From contig CM065801.1 of NCBI GenBank assembly GCA_033398695.1, positions 101,859,170 through 101,923,169 of the forward strand: a DNA stretch of 64,000 nt. Direction: 5' to 3'. Of this stretch, positions 11,898 to 22,318 are shown piece by piece. Numbering within the stretch: position 1 is the stretch's first letter; the number at the start of each line of letters is the position of its first letter. Below the pieces are notes generated by a model. The model had not been told where the DNA came from and did no database searches. It saw only the letters and a list, made by a program, of their open reading frames with translations. The translations under genes and the position numbers were made by a program. This stretch comes from Orobanche coerulescens (Eukaryota > Streptophyta > Magnoliopsida > Lamiales > Orobanchaceae).

Positions 11898-12956
11898 AAC
11901 ACATATCTATCTTTAATATTAAAAGAGAGTCGCATAAAAAAACAGTGTCATCCACTCAATTAATGCCAGCAATTTTTATTTTTCATTTATTCTCTAATTT
12001 ATTGTTTATCCCAATTTCTCCATAAAAAAGTAGGGAAGAACGGTTTTCTTATTTAACACTGCAATATAATTTTAGAGTTGTACTTCTCTCATATACTAAT
12101 AATAAATTTTCTCTTTCTTTCTTCTCCTTTTTTTTTATCTAAAAGTTTAAACGCCTATAATTTTTCATATCCTCTCAATTCTTGATGAAAAGTATATCGA
12201 TTTAATTCTTATTTTATGATCTTTGATTAGACTTCCATATTTCATATATAACATAATAATTCAAATATAAAATATTTTTTTGTTAGCTTAATTATCATAT
12301 AAATGTGAATTGTTAAAGAAGATTAAGATTTGGAGTTTATTTTCAGAATTTTTATCATAATAGTTTTTATGTGTTTTACAAATATTCTGTGTTCATATGA
12401 AAAATTGGTAAAATGACATGAATTTGTTGAATATATGTTACTGCTCAATCGCATTAAAAAAATTATATTAGTAAAAATAATATATATAATAGAAGTTGTT
12501 GAATCACATTACTATGTCTATGTAATCGAATATTCTGTCATTTGCATATTATCAAAAGAAGAATGACATAATAATTATTTTATGAATATGAATTTAAGAC
12601 ACATGTAGTCTGCATAAAAAGTATTGATATTTACTTAATTTTATACATTAAAAAATATTGTATGTAGATTTTATAATGCTTTAGTGCAATATTATTACCT
12701 AATCACATCTATAAATATATAATTTTAGATGATGTATTCACACATAAAACCCTTTATTTTATAATATGAATCAAGTTTAAACTCTTTTGTGTTTGCATTC
12801 GTGTTGACATGTAAACCTATATACTTATATTTATTTTATTGGTAAATATTTTTAAAAATATTAAAACACTTGAGTTGAACATACCATCCATAATGCCAAA
12901 TGAAAAAGTCGGACCTTAATTATATATTCTGATCCAATTTTCAAGATAAACAACTA
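11898..12956. other. AT-rich non-coding stretch
   Basis: No ORF, RNA gene or clear repeat structure. It begins with ATCTATCTTTAATATTAAAA, which resembles the 5' ends of some plant Helitrons, but no matching 3' end was found. Confidence 0.5.
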
Positions 12957-13403
12957 CAATAAAACCTCTCAAAAATAATACTCTATTAAGGAATAAACTC
13001 TATTTAGGAATAAAAATTTATGGTCCCAACTTGGGAATAGTTATAATTTGGAATAAACTCCATATTGTCATAATTCATATATTTTCAAATCCCAACATAA
13101 GGAAATACACCTCCATTTAGGAATAAATCATAATAAAATACATATATATATATATATAATTTTTACAATTGATTTAAGTTGATCTAAAATAGTTGTTCAA
13201 GGTTGATTGTGACAAAGATTTAATCTTTTGTATTATAACCATATCCTTCAACTTGCGTGTGCCCATTAGCTCGTCCAAATGACCACCTTGTTGAACCCAA
13301 AACATTTCTAACTTGTCGAGTAAGCTTAAAGCTTCTTCACATGAAATTTTTTGTACTTCTATGCTTATGTTCCCAAGAATATGACTTTAGAGAGATTTTA
13401 CTG
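12957..13403 (-). mobile_element. Remnant of a Tigger/pogo-like DNA transposon (copy A)
   Basis: The left end reads CAATAAAACCTCTC and the right end, reversed, CAGTAAAATCTCTC: imperfect terminal inverted repeats like the CAGTAAAACCTCT ends of plant Emigrant/Lemi-type pogo elements. TA dinucleotides at 12955-12956 and 13404-13405 fit the TA target duplication of Tc1/mariner elements. At 447 bp it keeps only the terminal coding part of the transposase plus the ends. Internal words such as TTTAGGAATAA recur near the left end. Confidence 0.7.
13174..13350 (-). pseudogene. C-terminus of a Tigger-like transposase
   Basis: The minus-strand frame reads SCEEALSLLDKLEMFWVQQ and continues to QSTLNNYFRS before a TAA at 13174. 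The pattern of a helix followed by a QxTLxxFF-type tail is usual at the C-terminus of CENP-B/Tigger transposases. The catalytic DDE core is absent. Family assignment rests on this tail and the terminal repeats together. Confidence 0.55.
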
Positions 13404-14222
13404 TACTAATACATCTATTCTCATAAATTGCGCTGAAATGAAAACTAAATTAAGGTTGAGAAATTTATTAGCACAAATAACAATATTTTTGTTTTAATAT
13501 CGCTGCAGAACCATCTTCTCAGCTTTTATTGGGGTAAGTTCCAGAGGATGGTTGCTAAAAGCACACTTTCAGTTTTGATTTGATGGGCAAAAGGCCACCC
13601 ACCTATCACCTACAAAAGTCCAGCCATCTGTTCTTTTTTTTTTTGAAAAAACTATTTTTTTAATAGTATAAATTGTTATTTTTAAAAGTATTAATTATTT
13701 TTGTGATATTATAGCCGCTGTCGAGCGTGTCTGTCAGGCGCTATATTTTTTATTTAATATTTTAGTCAGTCCAATTATTTTTATTTACTTGCTATAGTAA
13801 TTTTATTTCTCTCGAGCCCATTTTTTATGATAATCTTTTAATGGTAAAAAAAAATTTTGTGCACAACAATGAAGATGAACCACGACGAAAATGGTAAAAA
13901 ATGGAAAAATATGAAATACGACGGAAATGGTGAAAAATGAAAAAACTAAAATTCAATATGAAACGATTGGTATATTAGTATATTTTCTGCTGCCGTTTTT
14001 GTTTTTTCAGCCTGAAATATATGTACATGTTCCGGTTTATACTCTGCTTGTAATTTTTTGTAGAGTCGTATCGAAGCTGTAAATTGTAAGTCTAAGCCTG
14101 CTGCAGATGTATGTTTATTAGTGTGCCAGAAATTGGAGACTGGAGCTACTGGATAATCCCCGGGAATCATTTCCAACTGTAAAAATTAAAATTCAATAAT
14201 AATAGTTAGTTATAATTGCATA
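13404..14222. repeat. Direct repeat, copy A (about 819 bp)
   Basis: Nearly identical to 16627-17444, starting right after the transposon end and stopping at ATAATTGCATA in both copies. Between the copies lies the second Sirevirus ORF3 fragment. Copy B is the 3' flank of the OTU gene, so copy A is probably the derived one. Confidence 0.85.
13946..14166 (-). pseudogene. Unidentified exon-like ORF within the direct repeat
   Basis: On the minus strand a splice-acceptor-like TTTTTACAG is followed by about 70 open codons (LEMIPGDYPVAPVSNFWHTN...). Copy B (about 17170-17400) has the same frame with a stop and a frameshift. I do not recognise the protein. It may be an old captured exon or the last exon of a lost gene; chance is also possible. 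Confidence 0.3.
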
Positions 14223-16195
14223 GACAAGTGAAATCATGAACTGTTCGTAGACAAGTTTGTACATCTTAATTTTCAGTCAAGTTTCTATACTTGAGATTTG
14301 TTATCAAACAATTTAAGTAATCATACATCAACACAGTAGATTACGAGTTGTAATCTTTCAAGACAAACAAACACTTTTATTGATATTCAAAATAAATTGA
14401 GTACATGGTTTGATGTTTCAAAGAGAAATTACAAAACAAAAATAATATACAAGGATTTCAGCTCCTATCTGTAGTCCGCATGTCTCCATGGCTTTCTCCC
14501 TGGATCATTCTCGGTACCACACCACCAGTTCTGTAGGGAATCGTTGTCTCGATCCTGGTATATAGCTCTTCCTTCATAGGATCTATCAAAGGCAAGAATC
14601 CAGTCTTCTGGATGGGTGATCCGATCTCCTCTTCTGTGCTTGCTCTTCATATCTAGCTGGAGAGGGAGTTTTCCTTCTTCTAGCATCTTCGTAAATTTGT
14701 CTGCGGCCTCCGCTAAAGTCTTATAGCTCTTGAAGATGGCGGATTCCCTGATGAGTTTAACAAAGTATCTCATCAGTTCGTTCTTCCTCCATTGCTTCAC
14801 CTCATCGGCAGTAGGATGGCGGTTGGTCGGCAGACAAATTTCAGAAGGTCTCTGGATTAGACTTTGCCACGGGACATTTGGATCATGAAATTCTGGTCGG
14901 GATCCTGAATCTTAAAACTCTGAGAGGAAGGGGCTAGCTTGTTTAACTCAGCAGTGATGCTGTCTTGAGCAGCCTCAAATTCCCTTTCATGCTGTAACCT
15001 GATTTTCCTTGCAGCTTCTCTTGCTTCTTCCCCCTTTTTGGTGTCATTAAGACGTCCTAGGATCTCTAATGCAGCATCCTGTTTCGTCTCGATGTTAGTC
15101 ATTCTTTCTACAAGGGAGGAAAGTGCCTGCGACATGTCCTTGATACATTTGTCGTGGGCTCGCAATTGAGAACTGTTTTCGATCATAGCGCATGCGGTCT
15201 TGGCTTCAGCGATGCGTGTTTTGGTTGCCTCTTCCTTCAGGAGTTGCTCTTGCTTGTCTTCCATGATTTTCAGTGCTTGTTTGAATACTTCAGGCAAAAT
15301 AATGAAGGCCTCGACTACTCGAGAAACTTCATGCTGTAAGGTGGTCATCTCTTCCACGGCAGAAGTATGCATCCAATTCAAGGCTTTTTCGACTGAAGAC
15401 AGAGCATTCACTGCATCCTGGATGAATACAGTTTGAAGACCAAGAGCACGCAGGCGCTCTTTCCTAGCAGCAGAAATTGGAGAATATGGTTGGGTGAAAT
15501 CTTCAGAGCAGTTCAACCTCCTTAGATTCACGGTAGGTCGTGAACTAAGTTGGACATCCTCAGGTGTATTACCGTCCTCGGATTCCACAGTTGAAGTGGC
15601 GGGAGCAGCTTGTTCTGGTTCGGCGGCAGGGGGTTGAGTTTCCTCCTGTTGCGAAGGATTGTCGGTAGACATAGATACAGGAGGGACTGATTCCTCCTGT
15701 TGTCTTTCAGTGACAACTTCGTCTTCTTGAGCGGCGGCAGGCTCGGGTGCCTGTTCCAAAACTGTTCCTTCCTCCTCGACTTGAGGGAATGATTCCTCCT
15801 CGTCGGGAATGTTTTCTTGATATGGCGAAGGGGGCTTGCTTCGAGTTGATGGCCCTTCGTCATCCTTTGGTGGAGAGGCGTCTCTATCTTGAGCCTCTTC
15901 ACGACTCATTCTCAGACCATCTTGTAAAGCATCGTCGTCGTCGTCTGAGTCATTGTCATCAATGTCTTTTGGATTTGGGGGAGAGTCCTCTGACTTATCT
16001 TTACCTTTCCTCCTTGCGTCAGATTTCTGCAGAAGATGGCTTTCAATCAGTTCTTTGCAGAGAGGATTGTCCCATCAGATCAGGGCCTCAATTTCCATTG
16101 AGTCCGTCACTTCTGATACAAATCTTTCTTCTTGGTTCCATTCGCTCCAGTTGTATAATGTTTCATACGGAGCTAGCCTGAATCCTTTCCATTTC
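14223..16195 (-). mobile_element. Second Sirevirus fragment (ORF3 and 3' untranslated part)
   Basis: From 15808 to 16195 it matches 1742-2147 of the first Sirevirus copy almost base for base. It continues into the C-terminal part of ORF3, which the first copy has lost, and into AT-rich non-coding DNA (14223-14464). Similarity to the first copy stops abruptly at 16195/16196, where Tigger transposon sequence begins. No LTR or PBS is present. Confidence 0.82.
14465..16195 (-). pseudogene. Sirevirus ORF3, middle and C-terminal part
   Basis: It begins in WKGFRLAPYETLYNWSEW at the junction, meets an in-frame TGA at about 16075, then continues (MSREEAQDRDASPPKDDEG at 15909) to a stop at 14857. A frameshifted C-terminal stretch covers 14800-14465 (KNELMRYFVKL ... 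TENDPGRKPW). The middle is acidic and Pro/Gln-rich, followed by a predicted coiled coil (EKALNWMHTSAVEEMTTLQH; KIMEDKQEQLLKEEATKTR). Coiled coils near the C-terminus fit descriptions of Sirevirus env-like ORFs. Function unknown. Confidence 0.75.
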
Positions 16196-16626
16196 AAGGT
16201 TGATTGTGACAAAGATTTAATCTTTTGTGTTGTAACCATATCCTTCAACTTGCGTGTGCCCATTAGCTCGTCCAAATGACCACCTTGTTGAACCCAAAAC
16301 ATTTCCAACTTGTCGAGTAAGCTTAAAGCTTCTTCACATGAATTTTTTTGTACTTCTATGCTATCATCCTCCGGATTATTTTCCTCATTTTCTTGCCTAA
16401 TTCCTTCAATAATTTCTTCATTGGTTAAAGCATAAACAATTTTCTTGCCTAATTCCTAAGTTTACAATATATTAAATACATGTATCTACTAATTATAATA
16501 TTTATATATTATACATGCACTTTAAAATTTAAAAAAAAATCTTCTTAAAACTCTATTTAGGAATAACCTCCCTTTAAGAATATTTTTTTATGTTTCCAAG
16601 AATATGACTTTAGAGAGATTTTACTG
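16196..16626 (-). mobile_element. Remnant of the Tigger/pogo-like transposon (copy B)
   Basis: The same transposase tail as copy A starts at 16196, but its last codons are replaced by Sirevirus ORF3, giving a chimeric frame (KSLSQSTLKWKGFRLAPYET). It keeps about 240 bp of internal sequence that copy A lacks (16365-16600) and the right terminal repeat ending at 16626, followed by TA. The left terminus is missing. Confidence 0.68.
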
Positions 16627-17444
16627 TACTAATACATCTATTCTCATAAATTGCGCTGAAATGAAAACTAAATTAAGGTTGAGAAATTTATTAGCACAAA
16701 TAACAATATTTTTTGTTTAATATCGCTGCAGAACCATCTTCTCAGCTTTTATTGGGGTAAGTTCCAGAGGATGGTTGCTAAAAGCACACTTTCAGTTTTG
16801 ATTTGATGGGCAAAAGGCCACCCACCTATCACCTGCAAAAGTCCAAATGACTGTTCTTTTTTTTTTGAAAAAACTATTTTTTTAATAGTATCAATTGTTA
16901 TTTTTAAAAGTATTAATTATTTTTGTGATATTATAGCCGCTGTCGAGCGTGTCTGTCAGACGCTATATTTTTTATTTAATATTTTAGTCCAGTCCAATTA
17001 TTTTTATTTACTTGCTTTAGTAATTTTATTTCTCTCCAGCCCATTTTTTATGATAATCTTTTAATGGTAAAAAAAATTTTTGTGCACAACAATGAAGATG
17101 AACCACGACGAAAATGGTAAAAAATGGAAAAACATGAAATACGACGGAAATGGTGAAAAATGAAAAAACTAAAATTCAATATGAAACGATTGGTATATTA
17201 GTATATTTTCTGCTGCCGTTTTTGTTTTTCAGCCTGAAATATACGTACATGTTCCGGTTCATACTCTGCTTGTAATTTTTTGTAGAGTCGTATCGAAGCT
17301 GTAAATTATAAGGCTAGGCCTACTGCAGATGTATGTTTATTAGTGTGCCAGAAATTAGAGACTATAGCTACTGGATAATCCCCGGGAATCATTTCCAACT
17401 GTAAAAATTAAAGTTCAATAATAATAGTTAGTTATAATTGCATA
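16627..17444. repeat. Direct repeat, copy B (about 818 bp)
   Basis: Pairs with 13404-14222; differences are scattered single bases and small indels. It runs directly into the 3' end of the OTU gene on the minus strand, which suggests this is the ancestral position. Confidence 0.85.
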
Positions 17445-17469
17445 AAATATATTATATAAAAAATAAATA

Positions 17470-18225
17470 TTATATCATTTTTGTTACCAATATCCAATGG
17501 GTGTTTGCATTCACGTTTCCTATCACCACCTTTGCGGTCGGAGGTGGATTACAAGAATCCAAGGCTATGGGAGGACATAAAAATGCCCCATAATCACTGA
17601 ATACAATTACGAAAACATTATACACGGTCTCAACCAAGTATCCACAATCAGGCATTGAAAACCACTTATCTCTCGTTGCAAAATCATAATTTAAATGATC
17701 AATAAGTGCCTCCAAACCTTCCGTGGTAACACCGTATATAATATTTTCGTGTATTTCTCTTCTTTTGCGGAGTTCATCTAGCATATCCTGTCGTACCCTT
17801 GGCCAGAAGTTTTTGTTTCTGTAGATGGCGAGTGCAACCGCTCTAAATCCACAATTTCCATCTCCAATCACATCCGTGTATGATTGAATATAATCTCTGA
17901 TGTAGGGGGGAAAGTCTTCCTGAAAATGAGACTGACTCTGATGAGCGGTGTTGTTCCGAGGCGGAACATTTTTAGAAGCAGGGGACTTGGGGGGTTTTGA
18001 AGTGTGATTATTTGGGAATTTTTGGTGAGAACAACTTTTACGACCTTGCGTATATGTGTTATTGCTACCTTCAGCAAATTTCCCCGTATTGTGAGCTTCC
18101 GACGTGCTTTTTCTACGTCCTTCTAGTGGAATATCCCGACCTGCGTTCGTTGCCGCCACTCTCCCTTTACCTTTTTGTGTTGGGGGAGTTTCAGCTCCGA
18201 AAATCTTGCTGACACGCTCAAACAT
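17470..18225 (-). pseudogene. OTU-family cysteine protease domain, C-terminal part of a MULE-type gene
   Basis: An open frame of 251 codons from 18225. Residues 1-105 are basic, Ser/Asn-rich and probably disordered. An OTU fold follows, with the catalytic motif DVIGDGNCGFRAVA (Asp122, Cys125) and the terminal NANTHWILV (catalytic His243), about 130 residues in all, a normal OTU length. OTU proteases remove ubiquitin; in plants this domain is known attached to MULE/FAR1-like transposase proteins. It lies directly downstream, on the same strand, of the MULE and SWIM-like segments. Catalytic residues are intact even though the upstream frame is shifted. It could be a domesticated-type gene or a transposon-encoded protein. 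Confidence 0.78.
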
Positions 18226-18757
18226 TGAAATTTTGCGATCTGTGCTTCGAGTCGTCTTATTCTTTTTTCAACCGCCGGAGGTGCAGCAACGTCTTCCGTG
18301 TCGTCGAATAATTTTCTCCGCGTATTAACATCGACATCATCATTGTTTCTGTTGTTGGTAGGAATATCTGGAAAATTAATTCCTAGTATTCTCCAGTACG
18401 AATCAATACATGCAATAGGGATATTTTTTTTGTGCTGACATGTACCAGAGAAGCTCGCAGTGACATGGAAGCCCGTGTATTCTCCTAAGATAACACACGC
18501 ACATTTTTTTGCCTAGATCCTTGGCAAATTCTTTGAGAATAAGGTCGATCGCTTTGAACGATACATTGCGCACTATCTCACTGAAGAAGTCTATGTTTAA
18601 CAAATCGGTTCTTATCTTGTGAGTGTTGTGGCTTACTTGTTTTTTAATCTCGTAGATCTGCAACTCCATGACCTGATGAAGACAATCGAAGATAACGTCA
18701 AATGGGTGTAGGCCGCCGGGGAGGTTCATTTTCAGCCAATGATGTTCTTGCTCAACC
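18226..18757 (-). pseudogene. SWIM-type zinc-finger region and linker of the MULE/OTU gene
   Basis: The exon starts at 18757 after a TAG acceptor and reads VEQEHHWLKMNLPGG, the usual segment after a MULE transposase core. It continues through a helical region to a CVCYLRRIHGLPCHC-like stretch, corresponding to the SWIM zinc finger. A run of eight A on the minus strand near 18430 carries a frameshift; the expected continuation (IPIACIDSYWRILG) is in the next frame. A second frame change precedes the OTU part at about 18225. The two shifts could be real decay or sequencing errors in homopolymers. Confidence 0.65.
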
Positions 18758-18828
18758 CTACACGTAGGAAAAATTTTAGTTATGAGAGAATATCTGAATA
18801 CTGATGGTTTGATTGGTGATAAAATTAC
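18758..18828 (-). other. 71-bp intron in the MULE/OTU gene
   Basis: Minus-strand donor AG|GTAATTTT at 18829/18828 and acceptor TACGTGTAG|G at 18758/18757. Splicing joins ...YTTNR to VEQEHHWLK in frame, as expected for MULE proteins. The length is typical of a short plant intron. Confidence 0.7.
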
Positions 18829-19465
18829 CTATTTGTGGTGTAGTTTCCATAGTGTAAGCGATGATCGATATATGCGCCCAGCACTCTGTCTGCAAAGGGT
18901 GTAATCCACGTATCTTCGCAATAGGCAATTAAGGATGGATACTTCTTGTAAGTTTCTTGTAGATGAGCCCACTTACGTATCCATACATCGTGTGTTGATG
19001 CACTAATTGCCCAATTCCAGCTATTTTTAAAATATTCAGCGTACGATGCGTCGAATTCTTGCTGTTTTTGCGCTCGGGCTAGAACAGATTGCTCTATGTG
19101 GCGTCTGCATAATTGATGTTGGGATTCTGGAAATATTTGATCCACTGCCCCCATTATTGCGAGTGCCCGGTCCGTGACGACAACGTTTGGTACAACACAC
19201 TCATACAAACCCCGAATAAATTGTAAAACGAATTCAAAGTGATCTTGGGCTTCATTCTGCATATATGCGTATGCAATGGTGAATGTTTTGTCAGTGCTTG
19301 TTGCACCAACTGCTTCGAATAAAGGCATATTGTATATTGATGTCTTGTATGTCGTATCAATAATTAGGACATGCGGATACGTGTTAACCATTGCATGAGA
19401 AGCAGGGTGACTGAAAACGATGTCTTTGAGTACGTTACTGTCATCCACTGTCCGCAGTTGGTACC
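18829..19465 (-). pseudogene. MULE transposase domain of the MULE/OTU gene
   Basis: The frame starts after an acceptor-like AAATTAG at about 19466 and contains the MULE core: HVLIIDTTYKT (first Asp), VVVTDRALAIMGAVDQIFP (second Asp), HQLCRRHIEQ (the CxxH-type signature after it), and ITPFADRVLGAYI leading to the splice donor. Mutator-type transposases cut and join DNA at terminal inverted repeats; FAR1-like relatives act as transcription factors. No terminal inverted repeats were found around the gene. The N-terminal exons would lie upstream, toward the LTR element inserted at 19862, and were not recognised. Confidence 0.82.
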
Positions 19466-19857
19466 TAATTTCATAAGTTAAAATAACTATAGGATTATCA
19501 TTCTAAATTATATTACATGAATATACAACTAGTCATTGTCTACAAATTATTGTTTCTCCTCATTCCCAATAATTATTCACCAGTCATTGTCTACAAATTC
19601 ATTTCATTAGGCAATAAAAGTTTTTCTCCAGTGTTCATTAGTATTTCTTTACCATCCCATCTTTGTTCTGGCCATAATCTTCCACTTCAATAATACTCGG
19701 CATGAGACTGGATATATCCCTCGAGTCAAAGCCAACCGGTCATTAACTAGTATTGTTTTATCCCTCGAGTCAAAGCCTTCAATCAAGTGTCTCTCACAGA
19801 GTTTTCTTGATAAAACTTTAATAAGACAACACATAGATACTACGATAATAATATGAT
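19466..19857. other. Non-coding flank upstream of the MULE/OTU gene
   Basis: No supported gene. Short direct repeats are visible (ATCCCTCGAGTCAAAGCC twice near 19705 and 19760; CAGTCATTGTCTACAAATT twice). It may be the intron or 5' region of the MULE/OTU gene; the host sequence resumes at 28610 after the inserted LTR element. Confidence 0.5.
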
Positions 19858-20400
19858 CTATGTGTAATACCCGTAATTTCGATTTCGGTAATTTTCTTTT
19901 TTTCGGCGAAAATCCGTTTTGACGACTCGCTCATGATCGTTTCGTCATTTCGAGAATGATTAATTCTGCACTTTTTGTCATCCGAGTTCGTTTCGGTATC
20001 GTTTTGTTGAGTTCCGAGCTTTTTAGCGACTTTTCCGCACTTAAGTTCGATTCTTGCGAATCTCATCCGAAACTGTTGTTTCGAGTTTCTCGTAAGTTCA
20101 TTTAATGTTATTATTCATGTTGCGATCTTTGGTTCGGTGTTTCGATCACGTATCGTGATTTCCGGGCGTTTTGGGCCATTTTTGTAATTTCCCAAAGTTT
20201 GGGGTAATTACTTCCGTTGTCGAATTCTGACACTTCGGGTGGTCGGAATCGTGTGTTCTCTTAGCGCTTGGATTCGTCCTTGCGAGTACTTCGTAACCGT
20301 ATCTCCGATTTTTACTCAAGTTCGGGTTTTGGGGTCGTCCGGGCCGTCGGAGTGGCCACGACCGAGTCACGGCCGGAGCAGGGGCACGCTTTGGCGAGTT

Positions 20401-20648
20401 CTGGCCGTAAGGTGCGATTACGGCCGTAATGTGTGCGATTACGGCCGTAAGTGTGATCGGGTACGGCCGTACGGGCGCTGGGCATCTTAGGACGAAGGCC
20501 GATTACGGCCGTAATGTGTGCGATTACGGCCGTAAGTGCCGGCGATTCTTTGGTGATTTTTGACGAATGCGATTACGGCCGTAAGGCTGTCGAAATACGG
20601 CCGTAAGGGCGAGTTACGGCCGTAAGGCAATGCGATTCTGGCCGTAAC
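20401..20648. repeat. TTACGGCCGTAA palindrome array, left LTR
   Basis: Full palindromes at 20418, 20439, 20503, 20524, 20573 and 20614, with GTACGGCCGTAC at 20461 and ATACGGCCGTAA at 20595. Two half-degraded copies (CTGGCCGTAA) flank the array. Spacing is irregular (about 20-50 bp). Confidence 0.92.
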
Positions 20649-20656
20649 CTATAGGC

Positions 20657-20664
20657 TATATATA
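20657..20664 (+). promoter_or_regulatory. TATA box of the left LTR
   Basis: TATATATA follows the palindrome array by fewer than 20 bases, in the context GGC...GC; the right LTR has the same arrangement at 26201-26208. Transcription of the element would start about 30 bases downstream. Confidence 0.7.
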
Positions 20665-21650
20665 GCACAGGCTCGGCAGACTTCATTTTTACTCGATTTT
20701 TTTCCTTCTTTCGGCGACTGGCGACGGGTGCGACAGGAAATGGAGTTCTTGGCCGATTCTAATCATTTCCAAGGCATTTTGGAAGATCCTTGTTGATTAT
20801 ATAAACATCTAATCCGTGTGTTTCGTCGAATCAAGGTATATTTCTTGATTTTCCTTCAAGTTGACTTTTTGGGGAATTTGTTCTTGATTTCGATTCTAGT
20901 CCAATTTTGATACATCGGTTGGTGTAGTATGATGTTATTAATCGTGTTCTATGGGTTGTATATCCATATATCGAGTTTGTTTAACTCAATTGACGATTCG
21001 AGTGTTCTTGGGAATTATTGAACATTTAGTGTTCGATTAAATGTCCCAATGAGTTTCCCTTCGATAGTTTGTTGGGATTTCCATTGTTTTGGCCTTGATT
21101 TTCGTCGTAACCATGTGTTATTGTTCCTTCCGGAGGTTTATAGGTGTTCGAGGATTCCGATGTTGAATATCGTCGGTGTTTGACGATTCGTGTGGTGTTA
21201 TTCACGTAGTAGTTGCGGTGCTATCGCGTTCTTGATAATGTTCGGAAGTTCGGGGCCATTCGACCGTATTTCATCCGTCGTCTTGTTGCGATTGTGGTTT
21301 CGAGGCAAATACCTTGCCCATACTATTCTTGTTTTGTGGATATGATAATTGGTGATCCTCTTGGTGTATTTGTTTGTTTGTTTGAAATGTGTTTTCAAAA
21401 GATTCGGCTAGCCTCGTTAAAGGGTCACTTTCAAACGCGTGTGTTTTGTAAATTGTGTGGGTTGTAAGTGGCTATGTGAATCCTATGGATATGTTTGGTG
21501 TTGATGATGCATTTGGTATTTGCGTGTGGACGTATATCGTTTCATTTCGGTGCATTGTGGTTTGGCGAGGTGTTTTGCTAAGTGTTTGATACCTCTGAAT
21601 GAATTGTTTGGATATCTTTGTTGCATTGTGCTATGTGTGTGATTTGTTTA

Positions 21651-22083
21651 GCTAGCCAGCTCGGGATGGTCCTTCGAGGCCTCGGGCGGGATCATGATAT
21701 TACTCTGTTCCCAAGGCGATGCATGTGTTGTTATTTGTTTAGCTAGCCAGCTCGGGAGGGTCCTTCGAGGCCTCGGGCGGGATCATGATATTACTCTGTT
21801 CCCAAGGCGATGCATGTGTTGTGATTTGTTTAGCTAGCCAGCTCGGGAGGGTCCTTCGAGGCCTCGGGCGGGATCATGATATTACTCTATTCCCAAGGCG
21901 ATGCATGTGTTGTGATTTGTTTAGCTAGCCAGCTCGGGAGGGTCCTTCGAGGCCTCGGGCGGGATCATGATATTACTCTATTCCTAAGGCGATGCATGTG
22001 TTGTGATTTGTTTAGCTAGCCAGCTCGGGAGGGTCCTTCGAGGCCTCGGGCGGGATCATGATATTACTCTGTTCTCAAGGCGA
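21651..22083. repeat. Five copies of a 90-92 bp minisatellite, left LTR
   Basis: Units start at 21651, 21741, 21833, 21924 and 22015. Each contains GCTAGCCAGCTCGGGAGG and the palindrome CGAGGCCTCG, and ends with GGCGATGCATGTGTTGTG. The right LTR has five corresponding units. Confidence 0.95.
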
Positions 22084-22100
22084 TGCTTGGTGTGATATGT

Positions 22101-22318
22101 TATTTAGTGAATGTATTTTACTCACCGTGGGTTGGTTCGACGGGGCCACGATGGGAATCCCAATGGGTGAGTCCGGGATTCACGAGTAAAAACTTCACAT
22201 GTTGGTGTTTATTTAGTGAATGTATTTTACTCACCGTGGGTTGGTTCGACGGGGCCACGACGGGAATCCCAATGGGTGAGTTCGGGATTCACGAGTAAAA
22301 ACTTCACGAGTTGGTATT
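22101..22318. repeat. Two copies of a 109-bp repeat, left LTR
   Basis: Units start TATTTAGTGAATG at 22101 and 22210. Each contains CCGTGGGTTGGTTCGACGGG and GGGATTCACGAGTAAAAAC. The right LTR has the same pair at 27646-27863. Confidence 0.92.

Noticed and set aside
11898..11935. Helitron 5' end at ATCTATCTTTAATATTAAAA
   Set aside because: No CTRR/hairpin 3' end could be paired with it.
12957..13403. Stowaway-type MITE
   Set aside because: The ends are CAGTAAAA/CAATAAAA, not CTCCCTCC, and the piece still encodes a transposase tail.
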